Positions 23,005 through 31,379 of a DNA stretch of 64,000 nt are shown here, in pieces. Positions within the stretch are counted from its first letter, which is position 1, and the number at the start of each line of letters is the position of its first letter. The position numbers were made by a program, and so were the translations under genes. The stretch covers positions 1,922,001 through 1,986,000 of the forward strand of contig NZ_JACHMK010000001.1 in the NCBI RefSeq assembly GCF_014208035.1. The letters run 5' to 3'. Origin of the DNA: Schaalia hyovaginalis (lineage in GTDB: Bacteria; Actinomycetota; Actinomycetes; Actinomycetales; Actinomycetaceae). The notes under the pieces were generated by a model. The model did not search any database. It was not told the origin of the DNA and saw only the letters and a program-made list of their open reading frames with translations.

Positions 23005-23375
23005 TGATGTTCCGCTCGATGGATCCGGGTTCAGAATCGCTTCATGGGTTCGATGCTGCGATTGGGGTGACCGTTCAGCAGCACTTGTTCACTCTTGGGA
23101 TCACACGAGCCCAGCTTGGGGAACTGCTTGGCGTTCCTGGCCAGAGCGTATCCAATCGGCTACGGGGAAAGGTTCGCTGGACAGCGGGTGACCTCGCGAT
23201 CGCTGCCGCAACCTTTGGCGTCGCTGTTGAGAATCTGTATCCAACACGCGAAGGGACTTCCTGGATCCCGGCTCCCTACGTTCCCGGACGTGCGAAAGAC
23301 CCGGCCCCTGTCGGGACCGGGTCTTCACGAGTGGTAGCGGGGACAGGATTTGAACCTGCGACCTCCGGGTTATGA
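23004..23375 (+). CDS. Xre-type regulator beside attR
   Basis: 123 residues from ATG 23004. The helix-turn-helix lies at about 25-70 (LGITRAQLGELLGVPGQSVSNRLRGK). The C-terminal tail from about residue 95 is encoded by the terminator and the antisense of tRNA-fMet, ending GTGFEPATSGL. The TGA stop is two bases outside the att core, so in the excised circle the frame would read on into the left end. Likely the element's repressor, controlling the shared operator. The functional end of the protein is uncertain. Confidence 0.65.
   Translation: MMFRSMDPGSESLHGFDAAIGVTVQQHLFTLGITRAQLGELLGVPGQSVSNRLRGKVRWTAGDLAIAAATFGVAVENLYPTREGTSWIPAPYVPGRAKDPAPVGTGSSRVVAGTGFEPATSGL
23296..23325 (-). terminator. 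element-supplied terminator behind tRNA-fMet
   Basis: Stem 23296-23304 with 23317-23325, extended inside by three G-C pairs after one mismatch. It lies seven bases past the CCA end of the tRNA on the same strand and so replaces the native terminator now at 3306-3346. Confidence 0.65.
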
Positions 23376-23408
23376 GCCCGGCGAGCTACCGAACTGCTCC
23401 ACCCCGCG
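23332..23408 (-). tRNA. initiator tRNA-fMet (CAT), reconstituted by the element
   Basis: 77 nt including encoded CCA. Anticodon CAT. Initiator marks are present: base 1 (C) is unpaired with base 72 (T), and the anticodon stem ends with three G-C pairs (CGGG-CTCATAA-CCCG). The 3' half beyond the att core comes from the element and has a T-stem (GCAGG/CCTGT) different from the host's original one stranded at attL. The gene is therefore chimeric. Confidence 0.93.
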
Positions 23409-23456
23409 TCGGTGATACCTACAGTAGCCCTCACGGCCTGGACCTTCAAACCGAGA

Positions 23457-23490
23457 GCGGTGAGCTTCCTAACAAGAGGAAGCTCACCGC
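23457..23490 (-). terminator. terminator of the UPF0182 gene
   Basis: 14-bp perfect stem (23457-23470 with 23477-23490), six-base loop, 75 bases behind the stop and before the tRNA gene. Confidence 0.8.
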
Positions 23491-23564
23491 CCCGGATCAA
23501 GTGCGCAGCTCACCGTGCACGCACGGCGGCTCCGGCTTTCACGACCGCCGAAAAAGCTATCGCA

Positions 23565-26500
23565 CTACTGCGATTGAGCCGAATCGGCACCGGTCGAGGA
23601 CCCGGCCCCGCCCTCGTCCGCACCAGCAGCACCTCCGGCACCGGCAGCCCCGTCGATCTGGCTCTGAGCCTCGACCGCCGCGGCGATCGCCGCATCGAGG
23701 GCATCCTGGGCCTTGCCGTAAGCGGCCCAGTCGCCCCCGCTCAAAGCGGTCTGCGAGTCCTGCAAGGCCTTCGAAGCGGCCGACAGCGCCTGAGAGAGCT
23801 TCTGCTGCGCGCTCAGCGTCACGGGTGCCTCGCCCTCGGCGCCCTGATCGGCCCCGCCGCCCTGATCGGCGCCCGCGACCGTCGCCGCGGAGTCGCCGCC
23901 GAAGGTCTGGTCGAGGGATTCGGCCAGGGTCGGCGCGAAACCGACCTGGTTGCCGAAGGCCGTCAGAACCGAGCGCAGCACCGGATAAGAGGCCGAACCC
24001 GTGCCCTGGACGTACACGGGCTGCACGTAAAGCAGACCGCCTCCCACGGGCAGCGTGAGGAGATTGCCGCGAATGACCTTCGAATCCGCCTGGTTCAACA
24101 GGTTGAGCTGACGGGCGATGGTCTCGTTCGAGTCGTAAGCGTTCTGAACCTGCCCCGGACCGGGAACCGTCGTCGACGAGGGCAGGGCCAGCAGACGCAG
24201 CTTGCCGTACCCCTCGCGGATCTTGCCCGGCTCATTGCCCGTCTCGGAATCGACCGCGAGGAAGCCCGCCATCGCCTCCCGCTTGGACTCGCCGCCGGGG
24301 ACGAAGACCGAGGTGAGCGAGAACTCGGCGGTCTCCTGTCCCGGCATCTGCATCGTGAGGTAGTAGGGCGGCTGGGTCGCCGACGGCGCCACCGCGCCCT
24401 CGGGCGAGGACGAGACGGCGGTCGAGGTCTCCTCGGCCAGGCGCCAGCGGTCGCCGCCCGCGTAGAAGTCCGAGGCGTTCTTCACGTGGTAGCTCGTGAG
24501 CAGTTCGCGCTGAACCTTGAACATGTCCTCCGGATAGCGCATGTGGCTCATGAGGTCGCCCGAGATCTGCGACAGGGGCTCGACGCGATCCGGGTAGATC
24601 TTCATCCAGGTCTGAAGGATCGGATCCTCCTGGTCCCACTGGAACAGGCGGACCGAACCGTCATAGGCGTCCACGATGGCCTTGACGGAGTTGCGCATGT
24701 AGTTGATCGTCTCAGCGCGCACGTACTGGCTCATGGTGTCCGACTGCGAGTCGATCGTCGTCTGCGCGAGCGATTCGTGCTGCGAATACGGGTAGTCGTC
24801 CGTCGTCGTGTAGCCGTCGACCACCCACACGAGGCGCTTGGGCGTCGAGGGGTCCCCGTCAACGTCGACGACCGCCGGGTACGCCTCCTGCTCGAGCGTG
24901 AGGAAGGGGGCGACCTTCGCGACACGGGCCAGCGGGTCGCGGACGTACAGGATCTGCGAAGCCGAATTCGTCTGCGAGGAGAAGAAGATGTCCGTCGAGG
25001 CGAACTTGATCGAATAGAGGAGCTTGTTCCAGAGATTGCCGACGCTCGGACCGCCATCGCCGGTGAAGGTAGTGGCGACCTGACCGCCCTTGGCGTTGTC
25101 ATCCGGGTAATCGAGCTCCTGCGGGTCCGCGCCCTCGGGGGCGCCCACGATCGAGTACTGCGGGGCGTTCGGCGAGAAGTAGACCCGCTCCTCATAGTCG
25201 CCCATCTCACCGCGGGAGGGCACGGACTGCTCCCAGTAGGAGGGCAGGCCGTCGGAGGTGAGCGTATTGCCGTAAGCGGCGACGACGCCGAAGCCGTGGG
25301 TGTAGACGGTGTGCATGTTCACCCAGGTGCGCTGCTCGGCCGACAGGCCCGCGAGGTTCATCTCGCGCACGGCGATGACGGTGTCGCGGCGCTCATCGCC
25401 CACGGTGTAGCGGTCGACCTTCATGCCCGAGTCGAAGCCGTAATAGGGCCTCGACTGCTGGAGCTGCTGGACGGTCTTCGTGATGACCTGCGGGTCGAGC
25501 AGGCGGATCTGCGAGGTCGACTCCGAGTCCTCTCGCAGCTGGCCCGGCTGCGCGGTCGTCGCCGCATCGTAGTTCGTGTACTCGAGGCCCTCGAGCCCGT
25601 AGGCCTTCAGGGTCGCATCGATGTTGTGCTGAATGTAGGGGGATTCCAGTTCACGCTCGTTCGGGGTGACCCGGAACTGCTGAATGAGCGCCGGATACAT
25701 CCCGCCGACGACCAGGGCCGACACGACGGTCACGGAGACGCCGATGACCGGAAGGCGCCAGGTCCCCTTGAACGCCGCGATGAGGAAGAGGACGGCGACG
25801 AGCACCGAGATCACCGCGAGAATCGAATGCGCCGGCAGGGTCGCCTTGATGTCGGCGTACATGGCGCCGTCCACGTTGGAGCCGCGCTTGGTGAGCAGCC
25901 CGTAGCGGCCCAGCCAGTAATTAGCGCCGAACAGCAGGGAGGCCACCGCGGCGAGGATCCCGGTGATGTGGCGCGCGGGCCTGGAGGCGTGCGGCCTGGG
26001 GAACAGGCGGATCGTCCCGTACAGGTAGGACACGACGATCGCCGCCGCGAGGGCGAAGAGTGTCGTCTTCATGAGGAAGGAGACGAGGAGGTCGAGGGCG
26101 GGCAGCGTGAACACGAAGAAGGAGACGTCAAGGCCGAACTGCGGATCCGTCGTCCCGAAGGGCGTGCGGTTCACGAACTGGAGGACGGTCTGCCACTCCC
26201 CCGCCAGCTTCGCACCCGAGGTCACGCCCAGGAGCAGCGCGAGGCCCCAGAAGACGACCCGGCGGAGCGGCTCGAGGGACTCCTGGTACTGGCGGAGATT
26301 CGCCGAGGCCTCACCGCGCGTCGAGGCGGCCCTGTGCCGGTAGACGAAGTTCAGGGTGAGCAGGATCGCCGAGGCCATGACGAGGAATCCCACGAGGAAC
26401 AGGCCCGCGAATGCGAACCACTGGGTGAGCAGCACGCGCGTCGAGTTCATCTGCTTGAACCACAGGATCTCCGTCCACACGCTCGAAGCGGCGTAGATGA

Positions 26501-26624
26501 GGCCGACGATCGCGAGGAGGACGAGGATCGTCAACGAACCCGGTCCAATGCGAGGACGGTCGGCTTCTTCACCTCCCTTCTTCGGCGGTCGCGGAAAGGA
26601 TCCTGACATGGGGAAGGCGCTCAC
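23565..26624 (-). CDS. UPF0182 family membrane protein
   Basis: About 1019 residues. GTG at 26624 chosen because AAGGAG lies seven bases upstream; an ATG five codons later is possible. Seven membrane segments lie in the first 330 residues (ILVLLAIVGLIYAASSVW; AFAGLFLVGFLVMAS; others), followed by a large extracytoplasmic part and an acidic, Ala/Gly-rich tail. Corresponds to Rv3193c of M. tuberculosis, function unknown. The order with the next genes is conserved. Confidence 0.92.
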   Translation of the reverse strand: MSAFPMSGSFPRPPKKGGEEADRPRIGPGSLTILVLLAIVGLIYAASSVWTEILWFKQMNSTRVLLTQWFAFAGLFLVGFLVMASAILLTLNFVYRHRAASTRGEASANLRQYQESLEPLRRVVFWGLALLLGVTSGAKLAGEWQTVLQFVNRTPFGTTDPQFGLDVSFFVFTLPALDLLVSFLMKTTLFALAAAIVVSYLYGTIRLFPRPHASRPARHITGILAAVASLLFGANYWLGRYGLLTKRGSNVDGAMYADIKATLPAHSILAVISVLVAVLFLIAAFKGTWRLPVIGVSVTVVSALVVGGMYPALIQQFRVTPNERELESPYIQHNIDATLKAYGLEGLEYTNYDAATTAQPGQLREDSESTSQIRLLDPQVITKTVQQLQQSRPYYGFDSGMKVDRYTVGDERRDTVIAVREMNLAGLSAEQRTWVNMHTVYTHGFGVVAAYGNTLTSDGLPSYWEQSVPSRGEMGDYEERVYFSPNAPQYSIVGAPEGADPQELDYPDDNAKGGQVATTFTGDGGPSVGNLWNKLLYSIKFASTDIFFSSQTNSASQILYVRDPLARVAKVAPFLTLEQEAYPAVVDVDGDPSTPKRLVWVVDGYTTTDDYPYSQHESLAQTTIDSQSDTMSQYVRAETINYMRNSVKAIVDAYDGSVRLFQWDQEDPILQTWMKIYPDRVEPLSQISGDLMSHMRYPEDMFKVQRELLTSYHVKNASDFYAGGDRWRLAEETSTAVSSSPEGAVAPSATQPPYYLTMQMPGQETAEFSLTSVFVPGGESKREAMAGFLAVDSETGNEPGKIREGYGKLRLLALPSSTTVPGPGQVQNAYDSNETIARQLNLLNQADSKVIRGNLLTLPVGGGLLYVQPVYVQGTGSASYPVLRSVLTAFGNQVGFAPTLAESLDQTFGGDSAATVAGADQGGGADQGAEGEAPVTLSAQQKLSQALSAASKALQDSQTALSGGDWAAYGKAQDALDAAIAAAVEAQSQIDGAAGAGGAAGADEGGAGSSTGADSAQSQ

Positions 26625-26730
26625 AGCCTCACTCCTTGACATCGACGGAAGTGCCCCCATCCTACCCGGCGGCGACCGGATCGCCCGCTGGAGGCCGCCG
26701 CCCGGAACTGCGCGTGAGACGATAGGGGCC

Positions 26731-27300
26731 ATGACCATCGAGAACTCCGCGATGCCGACATCGCGCCAGATCGCCCTCGCCAATGTCGTCGTCGATATCG
26801 AGCGCACAGCGGCCCGAGCCGGATGGGACCACGCCCCGTCGCTGTACGCGCTCGTGCCGACCGCAGGACTGCTCGACCAGCCGGGACTGCCCGAGGACGT
26901 CGCCGCGCAGATCCGCGCCGGATGGGACGGCACCGCCGATCACCTGTCCGCGATCGTCCAGGAGGACCTCGCCGAAGACGAGCTCGAGGAGGTGCTCGGC
27001 CACCTCGGATGGCCCGAGCAGGTCGTGGGCGCGGCCCTCACCGTCGAGCGCGTCATCGTCCCGCCCGAGGTCGAGGCTCAGGCTCCCGAGGACCCCGAAG
27101 AGGCTCTCGCCTTCATCACGAACCACCCGCAGCGCTCGGATGTGCGCCTCGCCGTCGGCGCGCTGCGCACCGGCGAGTCCTGGTGCGCCCTGCGCACGCG
27201 CGCGTTCGATGCCGATGACAAGGTCGGGCAGGGATCGCGCCTGGTCCCCAACCTCGTCGAGGCGCTCCTGGTCTCCTTGGAGCCCGAGCAGCGGGACTGA
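26731..27300 (+). CDS. PPA1309-family protein
   Basis: 189 residues from ATG 26731, MTIENSAMPTSRQIALANVVVDIERTAARAGWD. The phrases FALVPT-like LYALVPTAGLL, GHLGWPEQVVGAALTVERVIVPP and ALRTGESWCALRTRAFD are hallmarks of this actinobacterial family, named after a Cutibacterium protein. Cytoplasmic, acidic, function unknown. Divergent from the UPF0182 gene and convergent with the PDZ protease, as in relatives. Confidence 0.85.
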   Translation: MTIENSAMPTSRQIALANVVVDIERTAARAGWDHAPSLYALVPTAGLLDQPGLPEDVAAQIRAGWDGTADHLSAIVQEDLAEDELEEVLGHLGWPEQVVGAALTVERVIVPPEVEAQAPEDPEEALAFITNHPQRSDVRLAVGALRTGESWCALRTRAFDADDKVGQGSRLVPNLVEALLVSLEPEQRD

Positions 27301-27328
27301 ACCGGCCCACCGCCTCGAAGGCCCCGCT

Positions 27329-28588
27329 TCACTTCCCGAGGGCGGAAGCGCAGGTCGGAAGGGACTCGCCGTCTCCTGCGGCGATCGTCTTCACCGCCGA
27401 CACCGCCTCGTCGAGCGTTGAAACGGCCACCACCTGCAATCCGGGCAGCTCGTTGCCCACGACTTCGCCGCAGTTCGAGGCCGGGGCGAGGAAGAAGGCG
27501 GCGCCGTCGCGCTTCGCACCGTTCATCTTCTGCACGATGCCGCCGATCGCCCCGACTTCGCCGTCGTAGCTCATCGTGCCCGTGCCCGCGATCGAACGAC
27601 CGCCCATGAGGTCGCCCGGCGTGAGTCGATCGATGATCCCGAGGGCGAACATCATGCCCGCCGAGGGGCCTCCCACCTCACCGAGATTGAAGGCGATCTG
27701 AAGCGGGAGGTCGACGTCGACGTCCAGGTAGACGCCCAGGCGGGAGCCCCGGGCCCCCTCCCCTCCGGACACGGTCGTGATCTTCGCCGACATCGGCTCC
27801 CCGTCCCGCTCCGTGTTCACGGTGAGGACCGAGCCGACCGGGGTGGCCTTCACGAGGTCGAAGACCGTTGCGGCCCGGTCGATCGGGTGCTCGACGCCCT
27901 GGGCGTCGGTCACCGAGACCAGGACGTCGCCGTCCTCGACCTTCCCCTCCGCGTCAGAGCCCGCGGTCGCACCGCGGATCGTCACCTTCGCGGGGACCTC
28001 CCACCCGAGGTGCGTCAGGGCAGCCGCCTCCGCAGTCGACTGGGAGGAGCGCATCAACACGGACTGCGCCGCATCCACCTGCTCCTTCGTCGCGCTATCG
28101 GGATAGGCCTGGGAATAGGGGATGATCTTTGCCGTCGAATCGAAGTAGGCGGAGATGAGCTGCACCAGATTCAGGCGGCGCCCGGGCCCTCCGGACTCCG
28201 AGACGGTCACCATCCGCAGTTCGCCCGCGCCCGTTCCGGCCTCATGCGCAGCTTCGGCCTCGATCTGCCCGCCCGTCTTCGGGTCCGTCCCCGAGACCTC
28301 GATGAGCGCCGTCCCCCGGTACTGGCCCGCCACGTCGAAGGTGGGGCCGGGGGATTCGACGACGTAGGGCATCGGCACGATGAACAGCACCAGGGCGACG
28401 ACGAGGGCCAGGGCCAGGAGGCCGATCCGCCCGGCGCCGAATCCGAAGGGCCCGCGTCGGCCGAGGGGCCCGGCAAGGGCAGCGCCGCCTCCCGGAGCGC
28501 GCCCGTTCCAGCGCCCCTCCCGCTCGTCTCCGCCATGTCGACTGCGCGCCCCGCCCTCGTCGCCCCGGGGGTCTTGAAGGCCGTTCAC
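27329..28588 (-). CDS. PDZ domain / Lon-type serine protease (YlbL-like)
   Basis: 419 residues from GTG 28588 (GAGGAG six bases before); GTG 28609 is also possible. Disordered basic N-terminus, one membrane span (about 55-72), a PDZ domain (about 205-275; GKVEDGDVLVSVTD), then a Lon-like domain with catalytic Ser in EVGGPSAGMMFAL and Lys in NGAKRDGAAFF. Membrane-anchored protease outside the cytoplasm; corresponds to Rv3194c. Substrates unknown. Confidence 0.9.
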   Translation of the reverse strand: MNGLQDPRGDEGGARSRHGGDEREGRWNGRAPGGGAALAGPLGRRGPFGFGAGRIGLLALALVVALVLFIVPMPYVVESPGPTFDVAGQYRGTALIEVSGTDPKTGGQIEAEAAHEAGTGAGELRMVTVSESGGPGRRLNLVQLISAYFDSTAKIIPYSQAYPDSATKEQVDAAQSVLMRSSQSTAEAAALTHLGWEVPAKVTIRGATAGSDAEGKVEDGDVLVSVTDAQGVEHPIDRAATVFDLVKATPVGSVLTVNTERDGEPMSAKITTVSGGEGARGSRLGVYLDVDVDLPLQIAFNLGEVGGPSAGMMFALGIIDRLTPGDLMGGRSIAGTGTMSYDGEVGAIGGIVQKMNGAKRDGAAFFLAPASNCGEVVGNELPGLQVVAVSTLDEAVSAVKTIAAGDGESLPTCASALGK

Positions 28589-28739
28589 CGCATGCTCCTC
28601 TTCTTTCACCCTGGCATTGTCGCCCGCGGCGGCCGCCGCGTCGCGCCGCGCACGCGTTTCCAGGAAAGTCCCCTTCAGTTCTCGGCGCGCGCACAGCTTT
28701 CACCACGCTCCTTCCGAGCAGTGGCGGTAGTGTCAAGAC

Positions 28740-30293
28740 ATGACCCAGGACGCTCCAGAGCCCACCCCCTTCGACGAATTCCTCCGCAAGATGCTCGGAG
28801 ACGAAGCGGCCGAAGAGGCCGCCCGCGCTCTGCGCGCCCAGGGCTTCGACCCTGCGAAGCTGCCCCCGCAGTTCTCCGATCCGGCGGCCCTGAACGCCGC
28901 GCTCAACCAATTCCAGTTCCTCATGAACACCTCGAACGGGCCGGTCGACTGGCGCATCGTCACCGACTCGGCCCGGCAGGCGATCTACCGGAACGGCGAC
29001 CCCGTCCTCACCGCCGCGCAGGCGGAACGGGCCAAGCGCGCCATGACGGTGGCCGACCTGTGGCTCGACACGGCGACCGCCTTCGAACCCGGGCCCGTCG
29101 AGCGGCGCGCGTGGACCCGCTCGGAATGGATCGACCAGACGCTGCCCATGTGGAAGCGCATGACTGAGCCCGTCGCGCAGAACGTGTCGCGCGCCCTCGG
29201 GGAGGTCCTCGGCGGCCGCCTCGGCTCCGAGGCCGACGAAGCCCCGCTGCCGCCCGGCATGGCCCAGATGCTCGGACGCACCCAGGAGCTCGTCCCGAAG
29301 CTCTCCGCGATGATGTTCGCCTCGCAGATCTCGCGCGCCCTCACCGGCATCGCCGCCGAAGCGCTCGGTTCGACCGATGTCGGCCTGCCCCTGGTCGAAG
29401 GCGGGGTCACCGGACTCGTCGTCTCCAACGTCGACGCCTTCGCAGACGGACTCGACATCCCCTTCGATGAGATCCTCCACTTCCTCGCCGTCCGCGAATG
29501 CGCCCACCGCAGGCTCTTCGCGGCCGTGCCCTGGCTCCACGGCGATCTCCTCCGCGCGGTCGAAAGCTATTGCGCGCGCATCGCCATCGACGAGGACGCC
29601 ATCGCCGAGGCGGCCCGATCCTTCGACCCGGGCGACCCGGGGTCCATCGAATCGGCCCTCTCGGGCGGGGTCTTCGCCATCGGCGTCACGGCGGAGCAGC
29701 AGCGCAGCCTCGACCGGCTCGAGACGATCCTCGCCCTGATCGAGGGCTGGGTCGAGGTGGTCACCGCGCGCGCCGTCGCCCCCTACCTGCCGCACGCCGA
29801 CCAGCTGCGCGAGATGATGCGCCGCAGGCGCGCCTCCGGGGGACCGGCCGAACAGGTCCTCGGCGAACTCATCGGATTGAAGATGCGCCCGCGTCGTGCC
29901 CGAGGCGCAGCGAAGATCTTCGCCCTCGTCGAGGCCGACTCCGACGCCGCCGCCCGCGACGCCCTGTGGTCCCACCCCGACATGGTGCCCACGATCGCCG
30001 AGCTCGACTCCCCCGACACCTTCCTCGTCATGCGCCGAGCCGCCGGGGAGCAGGACGCGGACATCGACGCGGCCCTGGAAGCCCTGCTCGAAGGCACGAT
30101 GGGCTGGGCGGACGGGGTCACCCCGGATCTCGACCCGGAGACGCAGACCCTGGCCAAGGCGGGTTTCGGGAACGCCGATGACGCGACCGCCCCCGATCGC
30201 GATCCCTCGGAGGACGCCGGCGCTTCGGAGGACGCGGATGCTCCGAAGAACGCCGATGCTCCGCAGGACGAGGGCGGCACCGACAAGGCCTGA
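28740..30293 (+). CDS. zincin-like hydrolase (DUF2342 / TIGR03624)
   Basis: 517 residues from ATG 28740. The N-terminus PFDEFLRKMLGDEAAEEAARALR and the central FLAVRECAHRRLFAAVPWL segment match the actinobacterial zinc-dependent hydrolase family, Rv3195 in M. tuberculosis. The metal site uses the RECAH-type motif rather than a plain HExxH. Acidic repetitive tail (about 480-517). Role unknown; adjacency to the PDZ protease is conserved. Confidence 0.8.
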   Translation: MTQDAPEPTPFDEFLRKMLGDEAAEEAARALRAQGFDPAKLPPQFSDPAALNAALNQFQFLMNTSNGPVDWRIVTDSARQAIYRNGDPVLTAAQAERAKRAMTVADLWLDTATAFEPGPVERRAWTRSEWIDQTLPMWKRMTEPVAQNVSRALGEVLGGRLGSEADEAPLPPGMAQMLGRTQELVPKLSAMMFASQISRALTGIAAEALGSTDVGLPLVEGGVTGLVVSNVDAFADGLDIPFDEILHFLAVRECAHRRLFAAVPWLHGDLLRAVESYCARIAIDEDAIAEAARSFDPGDPGSIESALSGGVFAIGVTAEQQRSLDRLETILALIEGWVEVVTARAVAPYLPHADQLREMMRRRRASGGPAEQVLGELIGLKMRPRRARGAAKIFALVEADSDAAARDALWSHPDMVPTIAELDSPDTFLVMRRAAGEQDADIDAALEALLEGTMGWADGVTPDLDPETQTLAKAGFGNADDATAPDRDPSEDAGASEDADAPKNADAPQDEGGTDKA

Positions 30294-30349
30294 AGGGATC
30301 GGCCTGTGGAAGGGCTCCGCTCCCGCCCTCGCCGCCCGATACTTCTGGC

Positions 30350-31357
30350 GTGGGAACGCAACTTCGCAAAGGAACGACGGCCACGCGGCGCGGGCCGGGC
30401 GCACTGCACCTGAACGCGGGTCTCTCGCGCGCCACGACCCTGCACGGGCTCGACGGGCTCGAAGCCGGCGCGCTCATCCGCGCCCTTCGATCCTCCTCGC
30501 CGCGCGGAACCGGCGCGCCCGCCCTGCTCCGCCCCGACATCGCCGCCCGCCTCCTCGCCGACGACATGCTCGAAACCGAGCGGCCCCGGCTCGGCATCGC
30601 GATTCAAGGCGCGGATCTCCTGTCGCTCGCCCTGATCGGCGTCCTGTCCGAAACCTTCAGCCTCCACGTCGATCCCAGGAGCCCGAGGACGGTGCCCGCG
30701 CCCCTGCACCTCGCCCTCGGATCCGCTGCACTGGGCATGAAGCTCCCGATCGCGCTGGCGAAGGCCGTCGCCGGCACGGGCATCACGGTCTCCTCCTTGA
30801 GCAGCCCGGACCTGGTGATCTGCGCGGGCGGAGGCCACGGCGACCCGGCGCCCCTCGCCTCCCTGCTCGTCCAGGATCAGCCCCATCTGCCGATCAGGGC
30901 CTGCGCCGACGGCTACGAGCTCGGTCCCCTCACTGTCCCCGGACGCACCGCCTGCGCCCACTGCGTGGCGCTCCGGCGAGCGGAGTCCGACCCCTTCCAC
31001 CCGGCCGAGGTCTACGCGACCCGGGACGGGGGCCCGCCCGAGCCCCCGCTCGTCTCCCTCTACGCGGCCGCCGTTCATGCCGCCGGGATGATTCGCGCTT
31101 TCGCCCTCGGGGAGCGCGCTCTCGCGTCTTGCGGGCGGATCGTCCGGATCGATGCGCTCGGGCGCCCGCACCCGCTCGAGGTCGCGCCGCACCCGCAGTG
31201 CGGCTGCGGCGCCGCGGGCCCTCCCTTCCCCGCTGATGATGCCGGGAGCCGCCGGGGAGCGGGGGCCGTCCCCGAGGGGATGAAACGGAAGCGGGCCCCG
31301 GGCGTCGGGAGGGGCGAGCCGGAAGACGGCGGGGCCGGGATGCGGCGGCGGGGCTGA
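30350..31357 (+). CDS. degenerate ThiF/cyclodehydratase-like protein
   Basis: 335 residues from GTG 30350. The motifs VPGRTACAHCVALRRAESDP and HPQCGCGA, holding paired cysteines for zinc, are those of ThiF-like proteins related to azole cyclodehydratases. The expected glycine-rich nucleotide loop is replaced by AIQGADLLSLALIG, so adenylation is doubtful. The last 55 residues are Arg/Gly-rich and probably disordered. Position equals Rv3196. Function unknown; no precursor peptide or partner enzymes are nearby. Confidence 0.7.
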   Translation: MGTQLRKGTTATRRGPGALHLNAGLSRATTLHGLDGLEAGALIRALRSSSPRGTGAPALLRPDIAARLLADDMLETERPRLGIAIQGADLLSLALIGVLSETFSLHVDPRSPRTVPAPLHLALGSAALGMKLPIALAKAVAGTGITVSSLSSPDLVICAGGGHGDPAPLASLLVQDQPHLPIRACADGYELGPLTVPGRTACAHCVALRRAESDPFHPAEVYATRDGGPPEPPLVSLYAAAVHAAGMIRAFALGERALASCGRIVRIDALGRPHPLEVAPHPQCGCGAAGPPFPADDAGSRRGAGAVPEGMKRKRAPGVGRGEPEDGGAGMRRRG

Positions 31358-31379
31358 CCCGCAGGCGACGGCGCCTCGC

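Larger units (their letters stand above)
3376..23371. mobile_element. integrative and conjugative element in tRNA-fMet
   Basis: Bounded by 13-bp direct repeats (3376-3388, 23359-23371) inside tRNA-fMet sequence. It has an integrase at the left end and excisionase-like and Xre genes at the right end, with a complete set of Gram-positive type IV secretion genes between. ParA plus partner, SSB and an iteron-bearing initiator suggest that the excised circle replicates and is partitioned like a plasmid. No classical relaxase (MOB family) is recognisable; the Replic_Relax protein and a 128-bp palindrome are the best transfer-start candidates. Size is about 20.0 kb. Confidence 0.9.

Noticed and set aside
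23331..23375. Protein domain ending GTGFEPATSGL
   Set aside because: This peptide is the antisense translation of a tRNA T-arm and anticodon stem, a well-known annotation artefact; it is not a real domain.
28242..30404. 720-codon minus-strand frame opposite the DUF2342 gene
   Set aside because: Shadow of the plus-strand gene in GC-rich DNA; no family resemblance.
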